DNA from: Phoma sp. XZ068 | Lineage: Eukaryota; Ascomycota; Dothideomycetes; Pleosporales; Didymellaceae | DNA length: 64,000 nucleotides | Direction of reading: 5' to 3' | Assembly: GCA_004835665.1 (NCBI GenBank) | Contig: RBKR01000009.1 | Location: forward strand, 682,001 to 746,000 | Shown: piece by piece, positions 35,602 through 47,600 of the stretch | How the letters are laid out: each line of letters opens with the position of its first letter | Position numbering within the stretch: position 1 is the first letter of the stretch | Position numbers and translations under genes: made by a program | Notes under the pieces: model-generated | Told to the model about the DNA's origin: nothing | Database searches by the model: none | The model's input: only the letters and a program-made list of their open reading frames with translations

Positions 35602-36436
35602 TCCCCTGGCGGGTGATACTCGGACGACTTTTACGTTGTGGTTACGTTGACTTCAGCGACTTTTGCATATTCCCCTCCTCACGATCGTTCAATATACTGT
35701 TGGTCTTGGTTGGAACCTCGAACTCACACTGTACTTAGCGGGCGTCATTCGTTTTTGGTATACCAGTGTATTACAGGGTTGTGTTTGAGATCAGAGCAGA
35801 GTAGCAAAATTGTACATGACCGTTGTTGCTATGACTTTCCGTCTTGTGAATGTTGCAGTTAGTACGCCCGCGGCTACAGTCACACCCACGGGGCCATTGT
35901 CTAAGTACAGGCTGTTACATCGCGACTGTTTGCGCTCTCAGTATGTGATAGTGTGGCGAGCTGTCATTCACAAGTCACATGTACCCTTTGCTTCGCCTAT
36001 TGTTTTGTTATAGCAAACAATATGATTGTTTCTGAGAAAGACATAACACAGTAGTGCCACAACGCTCGAAATGTTTAAGACTTCAGAATTGCAGCGTTAA
36101 ACTTTGAATGAAGTCAAAACGATAGCTGCGAAACTTGCATTAGCACATCCGTACTTGATACCCCTACAGTCCTCCACAGCAATAGCAAGTGCGCATGTCG
36201 GAGGAACACAAATACTCTCAGGAGATCCCAATACATCCATCACCAGGCTTAGCGAGATCTTCTCCTCGCAATGCTCCACAAACTTCTAGCTCGAGCGCGA
36301 TATTGAGCACGAAAGCTTGACTGTTCACTAAAATGCCCAACAAGTCTATCCGAGCGAAGATCCTCTTAGCATATACACTTAGGCCATCTTTGACCCTCGA
36401 CGATACCGAGTTTGGCAGTATCCTTTGGTTATCACG

Positions 36437-36496
36437 GACCCAGAACGGACATCCATGATGATCGCAGACCCAGAGCGGACATCCGCATCGTTGATC
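36437..36496. repeat. Imperfect 30-bp tandem duplication
   Basis: Two adjacent 30-bp units (36437-36466 and 36467-36496) share GACCCAGA.CGGACATCC at their start and diverge towards their ends. No third clear copy. Confidence 0.6.
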
Positions 36497-36881
36497 AGGG
36501 TCAGGACATCTCTTCTCGCACTTCGCTCACTGGGCCTGCGTGGACGTACCAGAGGGTGGATGTTGCTTGCATCTATTTGACGTGTATCATCTTGATAGTC
36601 AATATTGGCTCGAACATCTGCCACTCTCTACAATATCGGTAGTGCTGCACTGACTATCACCGAACCCGGTTCACATCCTGCCTCCTCGCTCCCGCCGTCC
36701 CGACATCGTGTTCCTACTTTAGCGGCGGCCGCGGGCTGAACTTCGAAGGCCCGAGTGAATCGTACGACTGTGCGTTGTTGTGCAGAAAGGGCGCCTCAGT
36801 TGCCGAATCAGAAAGAGTTTATGACGGTCCCGGGAGGTCGAAATATGATTTTGATAGCCGTGCACTATGGGAGGGAAGGCA

Positions 36882-37727
36882 CTAATTGGGATAAGCAATG
36901 GTAATGTGCCTGCACATGCTCATCTCCTGTGTTATGGGTTTGCAGAAGAGTGGGTTGGTGGTGATTGGGTATGGGTGGAAGTATATTCTATGTATAACGC
37001 TTCTCACTACCTTTTTAGGCACGTATGCATGTGACTCGCTCAAGAACGTCGGTCTCGGTCTCGCATGTTTTGGCACCGCGGTTTGGCCGTTGGTCGGTGT
37101 GATTGCTGACGCGAGGATAGGTGACCCGTTTGCAGCATGAAGAAAAGAGAGAGAGGGCGGTCCTTCACGAGCGCATTCATAGTCGACATATGCTGGGTGC
37201 ACATCGCGTCCGGGAAACAGGAAGCATGCTCTTTCAGCCGATATTTGTTGGCCTACTGAAACTGTTTTGAATAAGTTATACAAGTAGTTGGGAACGGGAT
37301 ACGTAATTTCATTGGTGGTCTTTGCTGCGTAGGTGTTCCGCTTGTAAAGTACGGCCCGTAATGCTTTTGGCGAGGAGTGGAGGAAGAAAGAGAGGCTCAG
37401 TTGGGTACGTAAGTTTGGAACGGGAAATACGTAGCAGATGGCGTAGCAAGGATGTGGATACATCGAGTGAGATGACGAAAGTTCCGGAAAAGCATGGGCT
37501 GGTGATCTCGAAGACAGTCGGACCGTCGACCTGCACTGTCGCGACTGCGCTTTCGGTACCCAGAACGGCGGGATACAGAGCCAAGGAGGAGGTGCTGTCA
37601 GATCGTGTTGAGTTTGAAATATTCGCGCAACAAAAGTTGTGACAAGGGCAGGCTCGGTGGTACGTCCAAGTGATGGCTTGTACCTGAGCATGCTCGTTGT
37701 TAATTCCAATATTGTATGTGTAAGCAT
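36882..37727 (-). CDS. Doubtful 281-aa orphan frame in the gene-poor region
   Basis: An ATG-initiated frame of 281 codons with no introns. The product is rich in Ser, Pro, His, Tyr and Arg with no recognisable domain, signal peptide or repeat. The minus strand is pyrimidine-rich here, which lowers stop-codon frequency and could make a long frame by chance. It could be an orphan gene, a decayed gene or noise. Confidence 0.2.
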   Translation of the reverse strand: MLTHTILELTTSMLRYKPSLGRTTEPALVTTFVARIFQTQHDLTAPPPWLCIPPFWVPKAQSRQCRSTVRLSSRSPAHAFPELSSSHSMYPHPCYAICYVFPVPNLRTQLSLSFFLHSSPKALRAVLYKRNTYAAKTTNEITYPVPNYLYNLFKTVSVGQQISAERACFLFPGRDVHPAYVDYECAREGPPSLSFLHAANGSPILASAITPTNGQTAVPKHARPRPTFLSESHAYVPKKVVRSVIHRIYFHPYPITTNPLFCKPITQEMSMCRHITIAYPN

Positions 37728-40700
37728 GTGGCCTTCAATCGCTACCGGAGGGGTTGTCCGCCATCCTCAACAGTTCCCGTATGACCTCTAACGCCGTCAA
37801 GGCAAACCATGAGGCACTCACCGACGTCCAACTTAGGCGCCCGACCTCACAGCCGCCCAACCCGTGACATCAGCATCCACAGTGCTGCGCCGCACCACCA
37901 ACTTAACCAGCCTGCGTCATGTTTCACGTTTCGTTTCGCGCTGATGGACATGGGCTGCATTAACGGCGAGCCGGAGGGCGACCTGATGAACATTGTCTGA
38001 CAGGCGACCTGGCGACACGGTTAGCACAGATTCCGTGGTATTCTAAGCGCTGCCCAATGTCCGTTCGCAGGGGTTCAGTAGGCAGGTCCTGGTGGGCATG
38101 CTGATCGTGATGCTGGTGAGGGTGTTATTGAGTCATTGCGAGGCAGTTTACAGCTGTGAAAAGTGTCCATATAGGTGATGCAAGCCGTCTGCGACAATAG
38201 GGCCGTGGATGGTGTTGCTTCTGCCGGGGGTTTGATAGGCGCCATCTATCAAAGAAGACCGAAAGTTGATCGACGTGTTTCGGCCATTTGCTCGATGCAG
38301 CGGAAGGCGCCAAGTTTGGTTAACATGATGAAGTGGTTGAGCAATGCTTTCGTTGTGAATGACGCTGCAATAACCCTGTTCCAACCCCGAACTGGCCTGC
38401 GGTAATTAACAGATGCGAAAAGTATCGACAGACAGCTACGTTGAGGACAGCACTTGATAGCTTCAAATCGGTCCTTCAGATCCCGACTGCTGCGTGCAGG
38501 AGTAGCTGCATGGGACCTGGTGTGATGGTCTGATCGGAGTACTGCTCCGCTGTCACTACGGAGATTATTCATTCAAGAGGGATATCGGTAGTTGTTCACT
38601 CGCTTCTCGACCGCATTAGGGGTCATATGAGAGGTCCGGTAGAGAAAGAGGTCATGGATGAAGCATCAACGACGATATCGATACCCAAATTCCCAAAGGA
38701 TGCAGCATGCACGTGATGTAATTTCATCTCAATTTCTCATCCCGTCCAGCGTTCCCCAGGACGTGAACTGACTCCAGAACGGTCCAGATAATCGGGAAAT
38801 GGACCGAGTCAGAAGCTACAAATGAAGTTGGCGAACTGCTGCAGGCGCCGGTGGCTGAAGTTGTAGACGAAAGGTTTCGACGGTCAGCGACGGGTAAGAA
38901 CTAAGCAGCTCATGGTGAGACCGCCTATCGAACTTACCACGCGGCCGTCACCAAGGCAAGCTGGGGGTTGTCTCGCCTGTGCTTTCCTTTCGAGCCGTGT
39001 CTTGGCCGGTTCGAGGTCCGACCTCAACGCAGATGTTCCCCGGGTGGCGGACGTGCCAAGTCGAACCTTGTGATGATGCCTCAGGATCGGTTACATGATG
39101 ACAGTCGTTCATGCAGTATAATCGAAACCCTCAGTGTTTCTTTGCCTCAGAACCCATGAGTTAGGGTCAACTTATGGATTGTTTGGATATCTAATCGCGA
39201 GACTTGCAAACTGCTCGCCAAGCAGTCAGTCCACGGCAGGATGTTGCAAGTTGCATGAGATATCGTAGTCTACCTTACCGACTCCAGTTTCAGCGGACTG
39301 GCCCATGCGCCTCATGTACAGAGTTGCAAAACATTTGTGGTCTCTAGTGGACCTTGTTCCGTGCCGAAAACTGTAGACCAGAGTTGACTGTAGGAATTTG
39401 CACTGAAGGCCCAGCTGATCAGCAAAGAATTACAACTGATGATCGTTGGCCGACTTTTGTTGAGTACGTTGAGCAACGACTGCTCGTACCTCCAATGTGC
39501 ATGCATGAGTTCAACGCAGCATATGTCTGGCGCCACTAATAGCATCGCAATTGCATCACAGACCAAGATTTTTGCCATTCATGTGGAACACTGAGGTCTG
39601 GAATCACGGTTGAGGTGCGCTTGATCTGCCGCACCAGCTCAATGATCGTTGAATGATGGCGCTGTTGGGTTGGACCCGTCTGTCCTTGCCTCCGACAGCG
39701 CCACGTTGCGTGTGCTATGGGCGATCGGGAAGGCACGCTGCATGTAGCCTGCTTGATTGGAGCCAGTCCTGGAGTCCCTTGCTCGAACGATTGTCGTTAG
39801 AGCTTGAATACGTGCAGGGAATCGAATGGCGATGGCGGGGCATAGAGGGGCATATCGATAACGCTCGCAAGTCTTGGTGATCGGGCAGTGAAGGAGGCTG
39901 GTCTGTGCCAACGACAGCCATGGCAACCAGCGGTGAAGGCTGCGATCTGACAGCAACGACTCCGCTGAGGCCTTGTGGAGAACGCCTATCCAAGCCCGTT
40001 ACCCACCGGTGTATGCAGGCCCTGAATCGAAGCGACCACTCCCATAGCACGTATCCCAGTGCGCACCATCACCTGGGCAGCGGCAGTCGAGCTTCCGGGA
40101 ACAACAAAATAACACTCATTGTATGGACAATTGATCTGCGCCTCGAATGTGCAGCAATGGCGGCTGGGAAAATTTAGACACTGGCTTGATGAGAACGGCA
40201 AATAGCGTTCAAGCATCGTCAGGGCAACCAACAACGAACCGCTCGCTAGGCAGACAACCTTTCAGTCTCGACAGTAATTTCCAGTCCCAGCCTTCGAACC
40301 AGCACCGTTCATGGTATGATGCATACGCCAGCGTGACAAGAGTTGCCGGTAGCAATTTCGCTCAGATGTGATCGTCGGTCCCTTTCGCTCACAGACTCCC
40401 GTTCGCAACTTTAGGCTGCGGGAAGCCCAGCTTGGCTGCTCTGTGCTCATGCACGGATGACGCCGAGAGAGCAGAAAAAGAAGAAGAAAACGATGCAGGT
40501 TCTTCGATGGCTGCCTCGCTTGCGCGTGTCTCGCAATCTGGCCCCAACCCTAGTCGAGACGGTCCCTCCACGGACAAGCGCGGCGTCTTACCTTGCCAAC
40601 GGGCAGGCGATACGAGATGATGGAAACCCGTTTGTTGCTCGATCCCAGGCGCCCTCAACACCCTCGTTGTCGAGTGCCAGCTGCTGCTGCCTGTCAACGG

Positions 40701-42194
40701 CAAAATGGTTCTCTAGAAAGTTCGCCCTACCAAAATTGCGCAATAGCCTCGACTGCGAATCACGCAGCGACGCCAGTGTGAGTGGATTGTGAGTCAACGA
40801 CGAGGCGGTGACCCAAGGTCACAAGACTGTCACTCGAATGAAACAAGTGGTTGGCTTCATCCACACAGGATATTGTGATTGGCCGCATTCCGTCAATAAT
40901 CTCCGACCTCATTCGCCAGGAGTGAAGCTCTGGAAAATCCAGTGGCTTCTGGCGCGCCACTGGCGGGTGCCAGCTAATCAGATGCACGGGCACTCACATG
41001 GATGGGACAATCCCCGTTAGTCAGCGGCGATTGACAATATATTGGAAGGCCAATGAGCGGTTAGGCAGAAGTAGGGCGAAGTCCGGCGCGACAAGGTTTG
41101 CTGTGTGGTGGACGCGTGCCAATCGGGCCCCAACTGCCATGTGTCATCGCCAACGCTTTTTGGCGCTCGAAATGTTCGAGCCACCTCGCCCTTGTTCAAC
41201 AATTGCGGGAACAAAATTGGAGGACAAAGATGCTGGGAAGCGCCGGAGATGGTGTTGCTCCACCAACACGAAACCCAAACGAGCCCTGGGTGGTTAGCAG
41301 TCATCAATGCCGTCTTTCAGCACACGCTGTCGGGTCAGAAGTCGGTTGGCAGGAGATCAAACAGAGACTTCAAGTTCCAGAGCTGCGCCGTAGGCGTTGC
41401 AAGATCATCGTCTGCACAGGCCGGATGCGTCATGGCACACACGAACACGGAGCCAGCGAAGGCTATCGAACGCCGGCCGTGCACTCGCGCACAGTACGAG
41501 ACGTCGTAAGCTTTTGCAGGCTTGACCACGTCTCTAAGCAACGCTAACCGGCTGCGGCATGATTTCGATCCTCAGCCTTCTGGTTAGGATGAGGCGCGGT
41601 TGTTTTCAACAGCTGGTGTCCGCAGACGCTCGTCAGGGGCAACGAATCATGTCAGCCAGCGTCGTGTACAATGCGAGGCTTGAGCAAGATCTGCTGCTAT
41701 TGCCCTTTGAAATGTGTCCACTCTGCGTGCTGACGAGCGCTTGTGGAGAGGGCAAAGCACAGAATGAATGGTCCAGTACATTACCGCCACACACTACGCG
41801 GGTCCGCTTGGCCTCCTGCCGCATGGTATGCTGCACTGTGGTGCTCTGGTGCCTCGAAGCTGCTGCAATTCGAGCATCGAACCCCAGACCGCGTGTGTTG
41901 AGCGGTCGTGGGTGTGTCACCGTGTCCTTGCTGACGGGCGTCTGATTCGTCGCAGCCAACAGCCGCCCGGCGAGTTGCGGATTCAGAGGCATGATTCAGG
42001 TGAATCAAGGACAAGGCCCCGGTTGCTCGGTGGCTGCATGACGGGCACCACTAGGACGCACACGGTAAGAACGGCTCACACTGCCCTCCCTCACTTTTGC
42101 CTCCCTGCGCGCTAGTGGAACCACAAGGTTTTAGTGGGCGCCCGTCTGCGTGCCGGCCATGGCATGCATCGCTGATGGACTGCAGGCGGCCTGT

Positions 42195-42240
42195 AGGCCC
42201 ATCCTTCTTCGTCATAGCGCCGCTCCCAGGCCCATCCTTC
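42195..42240. repeat. Perfect 13-bp direct repeat in the kinase proximal promoter
   Basis: AGGCCCATCCTTC occurs at 42195-42207 and again at 42228-42240, 33 bp apart, immediately before a TATATTTA sequence (42243-42250). The arrangement suggests paired binding sites for a regulator. Confidence 0.5.
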
Positions 42241-42242
42241 CC

Positions 42243-42250
42243 TATATTTA
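42243..42250 (+). promoter_or_regulatory. Candidate TATA element of the kinase gene
   Basis: TATATTTA lies about 410 bp before the kinase ATG and just downstream of the 13-bp repeats. If the mRNA starts shortly after it, the leader would be roughly 370 nt and CT-rich. The last ATG before the main start is at 42278. Confidence 0.4.
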
Positions 42251-42656
42251 CGGAAAACTGGGGCGTCGTATGAGCCAATGACTGACAGGGTCCTTTTCTG
42301 ACGGCAATCTTTATCACTGCTGCCCAGCCGTACTCATAGAACATACATCATATCCCGCCTCATACCCGACCACCACCATTCACCGGCTCGAACATACTAC
42401 TACCCTCTCCTTCACGTTCCTTGCCAAAGTTCAACGTACTACTTCGTTGTTCTTACACCCTCTCAACACCTACCATCATCACCTTTCTCCCTAACCTCTC
42501 TGTCCCTGGTCACCTGACCTAACCGTGTCTGGATAGCTATACGTTTGTTGCTCTGCAACTACTCAATTTTTTTGGATCCTCTTTTCCCAGGATTCATATT
42601 CCCGTCCTCGAGGCCTTTACTGGACCTAGGAGGACTTTTCTACACTCACCTACAGC

Positions 42657-43996
42657 ATGTACCCGTCGCCTCCCGCATCTCCCACCCAAAATGGATTCTG
42701 TGCGCCGGAAGATCGATTAGGTCAAATCCTTGCTGGTAGGCTGCAACTTACTGGCATCCTCGGAGTCGGAGCTTACGGAGTCGTCTACACTGCCGTGGAC
42801 ATCCAGACCAACATTCCTTATGCTGTCAAGGCTCTTAACAAGATCGGCCTTGAGCCCCGTCAGCGCAAGTTCCAGCAGCGAGAGATCCAGCTCCACCACC
42901 AGGCTAGTGCGCACCCCAATGTTGTTTCTCTGGTTAAGATCATGGACGCCCCTGACTGCACCTACGTCGTTATCGAGTACTGCCCGGAAGGTGATCTTTT
43001 CTCAAACATCACTGAGCAAGGCAAGTTCGTTGGTAACGATGACTGGGCTAAGCGTGCTTTCCTCCAAATCCTGGATGCTGTTGAGTACTGCCACTCTATT
43101 GGAATCTACCACAGGGATTTGAAGCCGGAGAACGTCCTGGTCACCGACCAGGGCATGACCTGCAAGCTCGCCGATTTTGGACTCGCCACTACTGATCACG
43201 TTACCTCTGACTTTGGATGCGGCTCCACCTTCTATATGTCTCCTGGTAGGTTTCAACAACTCTCACGGATTACATTCGTATATTAACTTGAATAGAATGC
43301 CAGACAGCAGCACCCAAGGCGTACTCTTGCTATGCATCAGCACCTAACGACATCTGGAGCCTCGGAGTTATCCTTGTTAACCTCACCTGCGGACGCAACC
43401 CCTGGAAGCGAGCTTCTTCCGAGGACAGCACCTTCCGCGCCTTCATGAAGGACCCCAAGTTCCTCAGGACCATTCTTCCCATTTCTCTAGAACTTGATGC
43501 CATTCTGAGGCGCATCTTCGACTTCAACCCTGCCAAGAGGGCTTCTATCCCAGAGATCAGGCAGATGATCATCAACTGCTCCGCCTTCACGGCGACCAAG
43601 TCAGCGGTTTCTACTCCTCTGCCTTCACCCCCTCTCAGCCCGTACTACGACTGCTACCAGGCTCCGGCTGTTCCCTCCATGGCTGCTCTGCCGGGTGCTG
43701 TTTACGCCCCAGCCTTCTATCCTCAGCACTCTACCTCTTCTGGCAGCTCAAGTTCGGACAATGACTCTGTGTTCTCCGCATGTTCATCAGCGTCGTCCTC
43801 GTCCTCCACGTCTTCATACCAAAACGTTTACAACGCCTCAGCTCAGAAGTTTTCTTCTCGAGTGCCTCAACAACAATACGTTTCTCCTCCTACCCCCACC
43901 AATACTTGGTTCCAGCCTTTTATCCATGCTGCCAACCTGGTCAAGCATGTGTCTTTCCAGCCGTCCATGATGGCTGCACCGGTCCACGTTCACTAG
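42657..43996 (+). CDS. Ran1/Pat1-like serine/threonine protein kinase
   Basis: Exons 42657-43245 and 43296-43996 give 429 residues. A complete kinase domain spans about 25-310: glycine loop GVGAYGVV, the ATP lysine in YAVKAL (Lys58), HRDLKPEN near 152-159, DFG near 170 and the activation-loop end GSTFYMSPE made across the intron, then DIWSLGVILVNLTCGRNPW. This matches the fungal Ran1/Pat1, Vhs1 and Sks1 group, which links nutrient state to growth, glucose adaptation and meiosis. The C-terminal 110 residues are Ser/Tyr/Pro-rich and disordered. The gene sits alone between 7.05 kb and 3.6 kb of gene-free DNA, suggesting complex control. Confidence 0.92.
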
Positions 43997-46900
43997 AGCG
44001 CCTTTCAGGGCCATTTCACGCCGAATACGCTTCTTTACGACGTTCCATTTTCTTTCCGGATTGTCAAAAGCCACGATGCCATGATGACGGTGTTTTTGTT
44101 TCCACGGTTGGCGTTCTCGGGCTCAATGTTTCAAATTAGAGCCTTCCGGACTTCGCCCTTGTCCGGACCTAGACTTTTTCACCAGCAAAATACGTTTTAA
44201 CTCTGGGGGTCGCAACCTTGAAGGTGCGACGTACCCTTCCTTGTACACATTTTCTTTTCTTGTTCAAAATCGAGGGGGAGTTGGCACAATCACGCATTTA
44301 CAAGGAGTTGCAACAAGACATGGGATGCTGACGGAGTTGTCCGTCACCACTTTTCGCTATTCACTCAAAGATACCAGGGCACAGCCCACATTGTACCGTA
44401 GCTAGCTCAACGAAGAGGTTGTCGACCTCGCCTCGCGGCAAACTAGACTTAAATCAAAAGATTAACCAGCGCCACAGCGATAGTTGTTGGCTGCTAAACA
44501 CGGAAACACTGTTCTTGCTCAACCGTCCTCTACTTACTATCGCTCGATCCGATCTGTCCTGAAAGCACAGCCGTCAGCTCAGCCTGCATCCTCACGCGGT
44601 CCGCATCGGAACCAATCTTGGTCAACACGGATAGCCATAACCAGCCAACCACAGCCACCCTCGCTCCACTCACTTCACCAGGCTACGGACCTGCAGTTTG
44701 TCTGGACAGATGACTGAGGATGGTTACGGTAAGCCGGGATCTATCAGCAAGTCACCGGTTTCACCAAGCCCGGAGCCTGCATGTCGAGATGCCCGCCGAG
44801 TGTATAGCCTGCAGTAGCTTCACTTGACAGGTGTGAAGGATCAATGCCGCCTCTGCATACTAAGATCACTCTAGTCTTGATTCAATCAGATTATGATAAA
44901 CTGATATCGAAGGAGTCCTTGGGTATATCTCGACTGTACATTTCCAGTTGACAATCCCCCTATTTCATTGCACTGCACGAAATCGAGGTCGAAGGTGATG
45001 TTCATCTTGTATACTTTTCCTCAGCTCAACCGCAACGAACACAAACGCTCCGTGATTTTCACGTCAACCTCAGCCATGAACCTAAGAGTTCAACAAACAT
45101 AAATATACACAATGTCTTGAAGCTTGCGAGTGCTGAAACCACGAGCCAGCCACTCGGCTGACTTTCATTCTCGGGTAATACTCCAACGTCCTCCAAGCCT
45201 TCAGCTCCCACGCCCCGTCGTGTGACCTTGCCCAGACAAGTTAAGGAGGGTGTATGCTTAACCGAAGCATATCGTCACTGACTGTTGGACTACCCCTGCT
45301 ATTCGACGAGAGTCAGCGCTACGGTGATTTCTTTGTTGTGGCGGGCAGGCGAGCACTGCCGGATCAACACACAAATAATGAAATACATACTAAAAGCGTG
45401 CCCTCTTCCGGTCACCCAACGCCAATTGAAAAATGCACTTGCTGCAGTGTAGCCAAGTGCGGACAAAAGGCGTTCGCTGGCGTTAATGGTGCACAGAAAT
45501 GCCAAGTGCGCTAGGACAGAAAGCGCCAGGTGGCAATCATCACGATTCCTGCCTGCAGCTGCCGTTGCCCTTGCCAAAGAAATCCCTCACATGTGCAAGC
45601 CTTCTCCGTTCTCGTGCACAGCGCCCACGAGATGTCATTTGCGCCACAGTGGACTATTCTCAGTTGGTGCGTGTGAAGGCGCAGGAATCTGCCCATTTGC
45701 TAGATCGGCTAGTGGACGGGCAAAGGTATGCCGGACTTCATTGATTTTCTGTTCCGCAAGGCTATACCTTTGTCTTGAGGTGAGGCTTGTTAACCTCGTC
45801 ATGTCACTTTCTTCTTCTTGTCTGCTGTCAATAGACTGAAAGCTCAGGTGTCTCTCCTTCTTCCCGGTGGCCGACAGTGGGTACCCCAGGAGGCGCTTTC
45901 GATAGGCCCTCGAATTACACAGGATCAGTAACCCTGAGATGCTCAGAAGTGTCCCACAAGCATCCTCCGGGACGGTTCTCACTCGTACAAACCTGAACAT
46001 CAAACGAGACTGGGTAACGGAGTGCTGCATTCAAAATGCTGCTCGACAAAACACAGGGCGTTCCCTTCGGGTCACCACATCTGAGCTTTGTTCACCCTGT
46101 CAAGCTTGGTGGCTACCTGCCTGTGTCACGGTAGCACAATATCGCAAGGAGCCTTCTCCTTGATGGCGGGTCCAAACCGCCCCAGCCTCGACGTTAGTTG
46201 TGCTGCGGCCATCTTTTCGACCGTCGTGTATGCAGTTATGATTTCTTTTCGTTGCCCTTCCTTCCGAGACTGACATCGTGCTTCCCGTGGTCAAGCACAA
46301 AGTGTGTCGCGTGGTTACACGAGATCTCTGTCTTTGCGCCATTGCCGCGTCCATTCCCTCGAGCTACTCATTGAGTTGACCAGCGTGAATAATCGTCTCG
46401 GGTAGTCCTGCAATAATCGATTAGATATCGATATCCAACTGCGGTTTTTGGTGACTCTTAACTATGGAGACACGCCGCAAGACAGCTATCACAAAACGCA
46501 AAGGCCTTGCTTGTACACATAGAATGATAAAACTTCGGCACAGCTCTACCAACGCCTCCACGTGCCCAGATTCCCACCTTCACCGACCTTGGAGTCTGAT
46601 GATTGCACGATAGTCGCAGCCTCAACCTTAACCGTCCCACAACTCGCCACTTCTGCGTTGCACGCCGAAGCACTCCCGACGAACCTCACACGGTATCTTC
46701 CTTATGGTATGACCACTTTAGCCGCATTCTTAGTGCGATGTTCCCCAGACGTGGCACGACAGGCGCCGACTGCCAGCGCACAGCATGCTCGCCCGATGGG
46801 TCCATATGCTGCAAAGTGGATCCATAGGCTGCAAACACCACAAGGAATTTCGTTGCACAGCAGTGTTCCTTTTAGTCCTGCTACAGGTCGACGCCACTCG

Positions 46901-47600
46901 GGCATTTTTGCAGAACGTGTGAAACGTTTGCTTTTGTCGCTCGAAGCGCACATAGCTTTGTGAAACGGGTGGTCTTGCTCCGGCTGATGCCTTGTGTGTA
47001 ATCGAATTTCGTTGGGTGGCCGCCGGCAGTATGTTCAAGTTGACCGTTGAGACAACTGATGATAAACTCAGCAACATATTTCCGTCTATCACGGAAGCTT
47101 TCGATCCCACTTTGGCAACCCAGAATTTGGCATCAACAAGAAGTGTGTTAGTCACTCAGGCCAGCTGCGTATTAGTTTTCAAGTGATGAATTTCTGTCAA
47201 TTCCTGTGTTGAAGCAATCCATCCAAGCCTTTCTCACACGATTGAAATGTGGATGTAATTAATTTCAACAAGATCTTCAACTAATACACGGACGTGGAAA
47301 AGAACTCAAGCCTATGAAAGCCTGTGACTGAAAAGATTTCTGGCGTTCTTGCACTTGTTTCTTTACTACCTTTCTCCACCCTACCCATTATAAAAGATAC
47401 ATCCTCTTTGATCCTCCTGCGACAGCACAGTCTCTCACCAATATTTTTCACCGGGCACCAAATCACCAGAGGAAGGCAGGTGTATATCATTAATAAGTTC
47501 GCGACAAACCTACTCAAGGCTTTGACATATTCCAACAGATAGAAATAATTGAATTGGGTATCTCGGAACACACTGCATAAAACAACATCGGTATCGCTAC
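43997..47600. other. 3.6-kb gene-poor region downstream of the kinase
   Basis: The first few hundred bases should be kinase 3' UTR. Open frames reach 133 codons (46562-46963) but lack protein-like composition or introns with partners. An imperfect 20-bp-period repeat lies at 46801-46835. The right end is the 3' side of the minus-strand coiled-coil gene. Confidence 0.45.
46801..46835. repeat. Imperfect direct repeat, 20-bp period
   Basis: TCCATATGCTGCAAA at 46801 recurs as TCCATAGGCTGCAAA at 46821, one mismatch in 15 bases. Confidence 0.5.

Larger units (their letters stand above)
35602..42656. other. 7.05-kb gene-poor region upstream of the Ran1-like kinase
   Basis: The longest stretch without a convincing gene. 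By eye it is neither AT-rich nor RIP-like and shows no transposon ends. It contains a 281-codon minus-strand frame (36882-37727) of doubtful status, a 30-bp imperfect tandem repeat near 36437 and many frames under 150 codons. From about 42280 to the kinase start it is CT-rich and free of ATG. Most likely an extended regulatory region, possibly with noncoding transcripts; that is inference. Confidence 0.5.

Noticed and set aside
39000..39030. tRNA-like GGTTCGAGGTCC segment
   Set aside because: No matching cloverleaf stems or anticodon loop could be placed around it.
41098..41547. Overlapping 149- and 134-codon plus-strand frames in the gene desert
   Set aside because: Two mutually overlapping frames with random-like composition; no leader, intron or motif.
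35602..42656. Transposon remnant or RIP-mutated repeat
   Set aside because: No terminal repeats, no transposase or reverse-transcriptase motifs, and no TA-rich RIP signature by eye.
46562..46963. 133-codon plus-strand frame
   Set aside because: No homology feel, and the opposite strand is also open over most of it.
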